A model generated the notes under the pieces. The model saw nothing but the letters and a program-made list of their open reading frames with translations. It made no database searches and was not told the origin of the DNA. Shown here one piece after another: positions 17,790-24,675 of a DNA stretch of 64,000 bases. The first letter of the stretch is position 1. Each line of letters begins with the position of its first letter. The position numbers and the translations under genes are program-made. The DNA is from Saccharothrix sp. NRRL B-16348. GTDB lineage: Bacteria > Actinomycetota > Actinomycetes > Mycobacteriales > Pseudonocardiaceae. Location of the stretch: NCBI RefSeq assembly GCF_001280085.1, contig NZ_LGED01000035.1, positions 1-64,000 of the forward strand, written 5' to 3'.

Positions 17790-18542
17790 TCACGCCCCCA
17801 GGTGCTTGAGGGCGGACAGCACGGAGTCGGCGGTCGGGCTGTCGATCTCGCCGGCGAGCCGGCCGTCGGCCATCAGGACCACGCGGTCGGCGTAGGACGC
17901 GGCGACCGGGTCGTGCGTCACCATGATCACCGTCTGGCCGAGCTTGCGCACGGACATGCGCAGGAAGTCGAGCACCTCGGCGCCGGAGCGCGAGTCGAGG
18001 TTGCCGGTGGGCTCGTCGGCGAACACCACGTCGGGCCGGGCGACCAGGGCGCGGGCGCAGGCCACGCGCTGCTGCTGGCCGCCGGACAGCTCGGTCGGCT
18101 TGTGCTTGAGCCGGTCGCGCAGGCCCAGCACGTCCACGATGGTGTCGAACCACTCGCGGTCGGGCTTGCGGCCCGCAAGCTCCAGGCCGAGCAGGATGTT
18201 GGCCTCGGCGGTGAGCGTGGGCAGCAGGTTGAACGCCTGGAAGACGAACCCGACCCGGTCGCGGCGGAGCCTGGTCAGCTCCTTGTCGCCCAACGAGGTG
18301 ATCTCCGTGCCGCCGATGTCCACGCTGCCGCCGTCGACGTTGTCCAGCCCGGCCAGGCAGTGCATGAGCGTGGACTTGCCGGACCCGGACGGCCCCATGA
18401 TGGCGGTGAACCTGCCCGCCGCGAACGAGACGCTGACACCGTCGAGCGCCCGCACGGCGGTGTCGCCCTTGCCGTACACCTTCACCAGGTTCGCGGCGGC
18501 TACAGCGGTGCGGGTTCCGACGTCGGACACCAGTGCGGACAT
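17790..18542 (-). CDS. ABC transporter ATP-binding protein (LolD/MacB type)
   Basis: A 250-residue ATPase with Walker A GPSGSGKST, Q-loop FQAFNLLPTL, signature LSGGQQQR, Walker B VVFADEPTGNLD and switch His in VTHDP. The NLLPTLTAEANILL stretch after the Q-loop is typical of ATPases that drive FtsX-type permeases. It forms a two-gene operon with the permease that follows after 4 nt. The start ATG at 18542 lies just downstream of the inverted repeat array, so the operon promoter must be in 18543-18668. Confidence 0.92.
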   Translation of the reverse strand: MSALVSDVGTRTAVAAANLVKVYGKGDTAVRALDGVSVSFAAGRFTAIMGPSGSGKSTLMHCLAGLDNVDGGSVDIGGTEITSLGDKELTRLRRDRVGFVFQAFNLLPTLTAEANILLGLELAGRKPDREWFDTIVDVLGLRDRLKHKPTELSGGQQQRVACARALVARPDVVFADEPTGNLDSRSGAEVLDFLRMSVRKLGQTVIMVTHDPVAASYADRVVLMADGRLAGEIDSPTADSVLSALKHLGA

Positions 18543-18668
18543 GCTCCCTCAATTCCTCGGGTCTCGCTGACGTCGAGAAAGCTATGGGGCACGCACGTCG
18601 GCAGGCGTCACCTCGACGGCGGAACCGTGGGTCAACCGGCGGGATGACCCCCAGTAGTCCCGAGGTCT

Positions 18669-18860
18669 GACTCCGAGAGTCCAACGCTCACGCCTCGAGA
18701 GTCCTACGTTCAGAGCACGTGAATTCAACGCTCACGAGAGGGCACGCTGTCCTGAGCGTTGAACTCAGGGTGCCTGAACGTAGGACTCTCGCGTTCTGGA
18801 CGTAGGACTCACGCGACGCGAACGTAGGACTCTCGCGTTCTGGAGGTAGGACACGCGGGG
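18669..18860. repeat. Inverted array of about 20-bp repeats (terminator-like), copy 1
   Basis: Units of about 20-25 bp resembling CGAGAGTCCTACGTTCAGA run inwards from the left, and the complementary form TGAACGTAGGACTCTCG runs outwards on the right (about three and five units). They meet at a central stem, TTCAACGCTCA (18724-18734) with its complement at 18753-18763. The array ends at the stop of the LAL gene, so it probably ends that transcript. The same family occurs at 38535-38772. The units lack the constant repeat/unique spacer pattern of CRISPR. Confidence 0.75.
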
Positions 18861-21845
18861 TCAGGTGGGGTCGGGGAGGTCCAGCAGGCCGCGGTCGAAG
18901 GCGTTGGCGACGGCCTCGGCACGCCGGCTCGCGCCGAGCTTGGCCATGATCCGGCTCAGGTGCACGCTGACGGTTTTCTCCGAGATGTAGAGCTCCTCGC
19001 CGACCTGGCGGTTCGTGCGGCCCTGCGCGACCAGCTCCAGCACGGAACGCTCACGCGGCGTGAACGGGTCCACCCGGTCACGCGGCCCGACGTCGCGCAA
19101 CGCCACCCGGGCCCGCCGGGCGACCAGGTCGAGCGCCTCGCGCAACGGCGCCGCGCCCAGCTCGTCGGCCACCGCGCTGGCCAGCCGCAACTCCGCCGCC
19201 GCCTCGTCACGCCGGTCCGCGCCCAGCAGCGCCTCGGCCAACCGCCACCGGCACACGGCCTGCTCGAACACCGACCCGAACCCGAAGGCGTCGACCACGC
19301 TCCGCCACCGCTCCGGGTCACCCGCTCCGGTCAACCGCGACTCCTCGGCCGCCACGCGCAGCAGCCACGCCTGGCCCTCAGGACCGAGCACGCCGGTGCG
19401 CGGCATGCCCATCTCGGCCGTCGTGCGCGCGTACTCCGCCAGCTCCCGGCCCTCCCGCACGGCCTGCTCCTCCGCCGCACGGTCCTTGCGCCGCCGGGCC
19501 CGCACGGCGATCTCCACGTGCCCCGCCACGCCGAGGGCGGCCAGCCGGATGCCGGCCAGCATCCACTCGCCGTCCTTGCGCGACCAGCTGATCGCGTCCG
19601 CGACCCGGTCCACGGCCAGCTCCGGCTGACCGCGCCACAACGCCAGCTCCGCGCCCGTGCCGCCGGTGATCAAAGCGATCTGGAGGTCGCGGTGCCAGTC
19701 CGCGCGCAGCTCCCGGATCATCCGCTCGGCCTGGTCGAACTCGCCCCGGCTGACCGCGACGTGCGTGCCCGCCGCGGCCAGCCGCGCCGACACCGTGCTG
19801 GAGACCCGCAGGCCGGGCGGTTCGGCGGCGGTCGCCGCGCCGTCCCACTCGCCGCGGTAGTACTTGGTCAGCACCTGGAGGATGCGCAGCTCCAAGCCGA
19901 ACGAGCTCCACGTCAGGCCGGTCGCCTTGGCCCGCGCCACGCCCTCGTCGAACACCCGCCCGGCCTCGTCCAGCTCGCCGAGGTCGTAGTGGTGCAGGCC
20001 GAGGAAGTACCGGGCCCGCAGCTCGGTGCTGACCGCGTCGGCCTCCATCGCGCACGCCACCGCGTCCGTCAGGTGCTCGCGCGCCCGCGACACCTGCCCC
20101 TCGGGCTCGTCGAGCAGGCCCAACGTGGTCAACGCGTCCGCCACGGCCGACTCCGCGCGCACCGCACGGCCGTCCGCCACCGCCATCTCGGCGCGCTCCC
20201 GTGCCTCGACGTACTTGCGGTCGTGCCGCAGCGCCGCCGCCCACACCGCCAGCACCCACGCGCGGGCGGGGCTGGCGGGCCGGTCCCGGACGAGCCGCCA
20301 CGCCTCCTCCACCGCGTGGTACTTCTCGTCCTCGGTGCCGTCGAGCACCTGCAACGCCTGCGCGAAGCGCCGCCACATCACGGCGGCCTCTTCGGGGTCG
20401 GACTCGTCCACGACGGTGGTGCCGGTGCGGGCGAACGCGATGGCCCGCTCGGGCTGGCCCGCCGTGCCCGCCGCCCAGGACGCGCTGCGCAGCAGCGACA
20501 GCTCGGTCAGGCCGGGTGGCCGCTGGTCGGCGGGCACCGCGTGCCACAGCTTCAGCGCCTGCTCCAGGTGCCGCAGCGACTCGGCGGGCGCGCCCGCGGC
20601 CTGCGCCTCCTGCCCCGCGTCGACCGACGCCCGCAGCGCACGGGCCAAGTCGTGGGACTCCAGGCTGTGGTGGGCCAGCGCGGCGGCGGCGCCCCGGTCG
20701 CCGGACGACGCGAGCCGGTCCGCGTACGCGGAGTGCAGCCGCACGCGTTCGCCGGGCAGCAGGTCGTTGTAGACGGCCTCGCGCAGCAACGCGTGCCGGA
20801 ACGTGTACACCTCGGCGCCGTCGACCACCAGCACGTGGTGCTGCACGGCCTCCCGCAGCACGCCGTCGAGGCCGACGTCGTCCATCCCGGCCACGTCGCG
20901 CAGCAGGTCGTGGCGCACGGACCGGCCGCCGACCGACGCGACCCGCACCACGCGCTGCGCGTCCGGGGAGAGCCCTTCGATGCGGGCCAGCAGCACCTCG
21001 GCCAGCGTCCACGGCACCTCGCGGTCACCGCAGCAGGCGACCGCGATCAGCTCCTCGGCGAAGAACGGGTTGCCGTCCGAGCGCTCGGCGACCTCCAGCA
21101 GCACCTCGTCGGACAGGTCGTCGGACAGCGCCGCGACGAACGAGCGCGCGTCGATCGCGCTCAACGGGGTCAGGTCGAGCCGCTGCACGGCGGGCAGCCG
21201 CACCAGCTCGTTGAGCAGGGGGCGCAGCGGGTGGCTGCGGTGCAGGTCGTCGGACCGGTAGGTGCCGACCACGAGCAGCCGCTGCGCGCGCAGCCGGGAG
21301 AGCAGGAACGACAGCAGGTAGCGGGTGGAGGCGTCGGCCCAGTGCAGGTCCTCCAGCACCAGCAGCACGGGCCGTTCCGCGGCCAGCTCGCCGAGCAGGC
21401 CGTGCACCGCGTCGAACAGCTGGAGCTGGCCGACGTCCTGCTCGGGACGGCGGCCCACCAGGTGCGACGGCAGGCCGGAGACGGACGTGCTGCCGTCGTG
21501 GCCCGCGGGCAGCGCCAGTTCGGGCAGCAGCAGGCCCAGCGCGGGCCGGGCCGCGACGTCGAGCAGACCGGCCTGCCGCACCTGACCCAACGCCTCGGTG
21601 AAGGGCAGGTACGGCAGGCCGGTCTCGCCGACGTCCAGGCAGCGGCCGTTGAGCACGAGCGCGTCACCCGCCGTGGCGGACAGCTCGTCCACCAGCCGGG
21701 TCTTGCCGACGCCCGCGTCGCCGGCGAGCAGGATCGCGCCCGCCTGGCCGCGCGCGGCGTCGTCGAGGGCGGCGCGCAGCCTGGTCATCTCCCGGCTACG
21801 CGCCACCAAGGGGATTCCGGAACCGAGGCGTGCCACACCAGGCAT
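18861..21845 (-). CDS. LAL-type LuxR-family transcriptional regulator
   Basis: A large ATP-binding LuxR regulator of 994 residues, the usual LAL size. An AAA/NB-ARC-like ATPase opens the protein with Walker A GDAGVGKTR near residue 38 and Walker B VLLVLEDLHWAD near 155. A long alpha-helical TPR-like region (about 400-900) follows, and the last 65 residues are the LuxR helix-turn-helix (FTPRERSVLELVAQG, then SEKTVSVHLSRIMAKLG). Relatives such as MalT and actinomycete pathway activators respond to a small ligand while bound to ATP. The ATG at 21845 has GAGG 9 nt upstream; reading stays open further upstream but there encodes another gene. It follows a 62-codon gene after 11 nt, so the two are probably one transcript. 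Confidence 0.88.
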   Translation of the reverse strand: MPGVARLGSGIPLVARSREMTRLRAALDDAARGQAGAILLAGDAGVGKTRLVDELSATAGDALVLNGRCLDVGETGLPYLPFTEALGQVRQAGLLDVAARPALGLLLPELALPAGHDGSTSVSGLPSHLVGRRPEQDVGQLQLFDAVHGLLGELAAERPVLLVLEDLHWADASTRYLLSFLLSRLRAQRLLVVGTYRSDDLHRSHPLRPLLNELVRLPAVQRLDLTPLSAIDARSFVAALSDDLSDEVLLEVAERSDGNPFFAEELIAVACCGDREVPWTLAEVLLARIEGLSPDAQRVVRVASVGGRSVRHDLLRDVAGMDDVGLDGVLREAVQHHVLVVDGAEVYTFRHALLREAVYNDLLPGERVRLHSAYADRLASSGDRGAAAALAHHSLESHDLARALRASVDAGQEAQAAGAPAESLRHLEQALKLWHAVPADQRPPGLTELSLLRSASWAAGTAGQPERAIAFARTGTTVVDESDPEEAAVMWRRFAQALQVLDGTEDEKYHAVEEAWRLVRDRPASPARAWVLAVWAAALRHDRKYVEARERAEMAVADGRAVRAESAVADALTTLGLLDEPEGQVSRAREHLTDAVACAMEADAVSTELRARYFLGLHHYDLGELDEAGRVFDEGVARAKATGLTWSSFGLELRILQVLTKYYRGEWDGAATAAEPPGLRVSSTVSARLAAAGTHVAVSRGEFDQAERMIRELRADWHRDLQIALITGGTGAELALWRGQPELAVDRVADAISWSRKDGEWMLAGIRLAALGVAGHVEIAVRARRRKDRAAEEQAVREGRELAEYARTTAEMGMPRTGVLGPEGQAWLLRVAAEESRLTGAGDPERWRSVVDAFGFGSVFEQAVCRWRLAEALLGADRRDEAAAELRLASAVADELGAAPLREALDLVARRARVALRDVGPRDRVDPFTPRERSVLELVAQGRTNRQVGEELYISEKTVSVHLSRIMAKLGASRRAEAVANAFDRGLLDLPDPT

Positions 21846-21856
21846 GCTGTCACACC

Positions 21857-22045
21857 TCAGGCCGCGTCGCGGTGGCCATTCCCCGCACCGGGCACGTCCG
21901 GACCGGGACGGTGGCCGAGCCGCCGCCACCACGACCGCCGCGCCGGGTGCGCCTGCCGGCCGACGCGGTAGTGCGCCGCGTCCGCGCGCAGCGCGGCCTG
22001 CCGGTAGTCGATCTCCGCCTTCAAGGACTCGGGCGTCCACTCCAT
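21857..22045 (-). CDS. Small basic protein encoded before the LAL regulator
   Basis: A 62-residue protein with no recognised family. The first half is a likely amphipathic helix (WTPESLKAEIDYRQAALRAD); the second half is Arg/Trp/His-rich (RRSWWRRLGHR) and could bind nucleic acid or membranes. The ATG has GAGGAG 7 nt upstream, a strong site for so small a gene. Its stop overlaps the ribosome site of the LAL gene 11 nt downstream, which suggests coupled translation and a role linked to that regulator. Confidence 0.68.
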   Translation of the reverse strand: MEWTPESLKAEIDYRQAALRADAAHYRVGRQAHPARRSWWRRLGHRPGPDVPGAGNGHRDAA

Positions 22046-22147
22046 GACTTGCTCCTCGTGTCGTTTCGCTTCTCTCTGGTGACACGAAGAGTCGTCCTGA
22101 GGCGGAGGCGCGGGCATCCGTCGTTCACGTGGGTTGCGGCGTTGGTC

Positions 22148-22190
22148 CCCTTACCCGCCGCCGTAAGGGGTGGCAGACGGCGGGTAAGGG
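22148..22190. terminator. Terminator after the chitinase gene
   Basis: A perfect 13-bp stem (22148-22160 with 22178-22190) around a 17-nt loop, about 40 nt beyond the chitinase stop. It separates the chitinase from the 62-codon gene and its promoter. Confidence 0.78.
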
Positions 22191-22227
22191 ATGCCTCAGG
22201 CGCACGTCAGAGCACGTCAGGCGCCCC

Positions 22228-24564
22228 TCAGCAGGCGCCCAGGTCGCGCCAGACGCCCCACTCGCCGGTCGTGCCCGGCTCCTCGCCCTGCGTCCACCAC
22301 TTGGCCTGCCAGCGCTTGCCCCGGTGGGAGACCTCGTTGCCGCCGTTGTAGACCTTCGCGCGGTCCCACGCGGGCACGGTGCAGCTCGGCTGGTCGGTCG
22401 TCGTGGTCGTCGTGGTGGTCGTGGTGGTGCTGGTGGTCGTGCCCGTGTCGCCGCCACCGCGCGGGTGGTCGGAGGCGATGGCGTAGGACTGGCCGCCGAA
22501 CGTGAGCTTGACGTTGGACGGCGACGCGATCGGCAGCTGGTAGCTCAGCGCGACGTCCACCGACGCGCCGGGCGCGAGCGACTGCCAGGTCGGCAACGTC
22601 AGCTCGACGTGCTGGAAGTCGCCCTTGAGGCCGCCGACGTTGCTGCCGGAATGGCCCTTGGCGGTGACCCGGAGCCCGAAGCCGGACTGGTCGGCCATGC
22701 TGCCCGGCGCGCTGGTGCCGTAGTCGAACTCGATCTTCGTGCCGCCCGGCAGGGTGGTGGTCGAGTTGTTGGTCAGCTTCAGCTTGGGCGTAATCGGGTA
22801 GTTGCTGTCGCCGAGCGCGAACCCGGAGACGGTGGCGCTCACGTTCAGCACCTGGCTCGGCGTGGTGCCGGAGGCCTTGCGCGCACCGTACGGCGCGGCG
22901 CCGCGCAGCCCCTCGTTGATCTTGGTGAGCAGGGTGTCGCCGACGGTGTACTGGCCCTTGGCGCTGTCGAAGCGGTAGTCGCCCGCCAGCTCCCAGATCA
23001 TGATGCCGCCGATGCCCTTGTCCGCCACGTACTTCGCCTTGGCGGCGATCGACTGCTCGTCCTCAGTGGACAGGAACACCTTCTTGTCGGCGTTCCACAG
23101 CCACGGCGAGGTGAGCGTGCTGTCGTAGAACCTGTTGTAGGAGCCGGAGATCCGGTCGGTCGGGTCGTTGGCCGGGTCGAGGCCGTGCTGAGCCAGGTAG
23201 TCCGGCGTGATCTCGTTCTCCAGGTTCTTGGCGTGCCACATCGGGTTCACGCCGGAAGGCACCTCGGCGCCACCGGCGGTGGAGTCGTGCCACAGGTTGT
23301 CGATGCCGACCGCGCCGTTGCCGCACGGGGTGGTCGAGCCGACGCTCGAACCCGTGCCGGGCGGGCACTTCGTCTGGTCCGGCAACGCGGCCCGGCCCCA
23401 CAGCCCGTTCGTGCCGCCGGTGACGCCCTGCCAGCCGCGGCTGTAGAACGGGACGCCGAGGTTGATCCGGCCGGCCTGCATCGCGCCGCGGTAGTAGTGG
23501 TAGGCCCAGTCGGTGTTCAGGTAGCCCATGCCCTCGTACTGCGGCGCGGTGTAGACGCCGCCGGCTGCAAGTTCGCCGTCCTTGCCGTCGTCGTAGAGCG
23601 CGGCGTTCGGGCCGACGAAGTGGTTCCACGACCCGTGCAGGTCGTAGCTCATCACGTTCAGGTAGTCGACGTAGCGGGTGACCTGGTAGGCCTCCTGCCC
23701 GCGCAGCAGCCAGCCCGAGGCGGGCACGGCGGCGGTGAGCAGGTAGTGCCTGCCGTCCTGCGCCGAGGCGCGGTCCAGCTTCTCCCGCAACGTCTTCATG
23801 ATCTTCTCGTAGCCGGCCCACAGCGTGCCGCGGTTGGCGTTGGCGATCCAGAAGTCGTCCGGGTTGCCCGCGTGGTTGTTCGACGTGGCGTACTCGTAGT
23901 CGATGTCGACGCCGTTGAAGCCGTACTTCCGGATGAAGTCCACGGCGGAGTCGGCGAAGGCGTCCACGGTGGCCTGCGGCTGCGCGCCGAGTTTGTAGAA
24001 CCCGCCGGACGCGTTGCGCGTGCCGTCCGCGTTGAAGAAGCCCCCGGTCTCCGCCCAGCCGCCGACCGAGATCATCGTCTTCACGTTCGGGTGCTGCTTC
24101 TTGTACTTGTTCAGCAGGTTGAAGTGGCCCTTGTACGGCAGGGACGGGTCCGGTTCGACGCCCGGCCACGTCATGCCGGTGGAGGGGTTGTCCGGCCCGT
24201 CGGGGCCGACCGAGACCCGGTTCTGCGCGTCGATGTGCGCGAACGCGTAGTTGAGGTGCGTGACCTTGGTCCACGGGATGTCGGACGCCAGGTAGGCGGG
24301 CGCGCCGTCGCGGCCCGTGCGCCAACTGGTGAAGTAGCCGATGACCCGCCGGGAGTGGTTGTCGCCCAACGACTCCCGGCCTTCGGTGTCGTAGGTGGAG
24401 CAGTACGGCACGGCGACGCCGGGTGTCTGGTAGAGGCCGTCGGGACGGCACTCCTCCCCCGCGGCGGCGGCACTGGGTGGCGTCGGGGACACGACGGCGA
24501 CGACGAGTCCGGCCACCGCGGCGAACAACGCCACGAGCGGCGACAACCTGGTTCTCTTGGGCAC
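22228..24564 (-). CDS. Secreted GH18 chitinase with CBM5/12
   Basis: A 778-residue extracellular chitinase. A signal peptide (about residues 1-35, ending AAAA) precedes a GH18 barrel with the catalytic motif GVDIDYEYA near residue 218, the Glu being the proton donor. After the barrel comes an Ig/FnIII-like or CBM2-like beta domain (about 590-700), a long threonine linker and a C-terminal CBM5/12 with the chitin-binding KWWTQGEEPG motif. It releases chito-oligosaccharides outside the cell. The GTG at 24564 lies 10 nt after AGGAGG; a GTG 6 nt earlier abuts that site. Two DasR-type sites in the promoter indicate control by GlcNAc-phosphates. Confidence 0.92.
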   Translation of the reverse strand: MPKRTRLSPLVALFAAVAGLVVAVVSPTPPSAAAAGEECRPDGLYQTPGVAVPYCSTYDTEGRESLGDNHSRRVIGYFTSWRTGRDGAPAYLASDIPWTKVTHLNYAFAHIDAQNRVSVGPDGPDNPSTGMTWPGVEPDPSLPYKGHFNLLNKYKKQHPNVKTMISVGGWAETGGFFNADGTRNASGGFYKLGAQPQATVDAFADSAVDFIRKYGFNGVDIDYEYATSNNHAGNPDDFWIANANRGTLWAGYEKIMKTLREKLDRASAQDGRHYLLTAAVPASGWLLRGQEAYQVTRYVDYLNVMSYDLHGSWNHFVGPNAALYDDGKDGELAAGGVYTAPQYEGMGYLNTDWAYHYYRGAMQAGRINLGVPFYSRGWQGVTGGTNGLWGRAALPDQTKCPPGTGSSVGSTTPCGNGAVGIDNLWHDSTAGGAEVPSGVNPMWHAKNLENEITPDYLAQHGLDPANDPTDRISGSYNRFYDSTLTSPWLWNADKKVFLSTEDEQSIAAKAKYVADKGIGGIMIWELAGDYRFDSAKGQYTVGDTLLTKINEGLRGAAPYGARKASGTTPSQVLNVSATVSGFALGDSNYPITPKLKLTNNSTTTLPGGTKIEFDYGTSAPGSMADQSGFGLRVTAKGHSGSNVGGLKGDFQHVELTLPTWQSLAPGASVDVALSYQLPIASPSNVKLTFGGQSYAIASDHPRGGGDTGTTTSTTTTTTTTTTTDQPSCTVPAWDRAKVYNGGNEVSHRGKRWQAKWWTQGEEPGTTGEWGVWRDLGAC

Positions 24565-24612
24565 GACCGGCACACCTCCTGCACGAGGCGGCGGCCACGA
24601 CGCAGCGCCCGA

Positions 24613-24654
24613 ACCGTAAATAGGTCTAGACCTCTCTGTCAATAGGTCCAGACC
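24613..24654 (-). promoter_or_regulatory. Chitinase promoter with two dre sites
   Basis: On the minus strand TTGACA (24642-24637) and TACGGT (24618-24613) are separated by 18 bp. Core palindrome GGTCTAGACC (24623-24632) fills the spacer, and a second core, GGTCCAGACC (24645-24654), lies just upstream of the -35. Centres are 22 bp apart, two helical turns. Paired repeats of this form are known in Streptomyces chitinase promoters and are bound by DasR. Confidence 0.8.
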
Positions 24655-24675
24655 ATCTAGGGGTACGGCTCGCGG

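Noticed and set aside
18669..18860. CRISPR array
   Set aside because: Repeats are degenerate, mirror-imaged and lack unique spacers of constant length; no cas genes are present. The same applies to 38535-38772.
18960..21971. A 1003-codon open frame opposite the LAL gene, and similar long frames opposite the first gene and the SARP gene
   Set aside because: Same cause: composition only, no ribosome sites or motifs.
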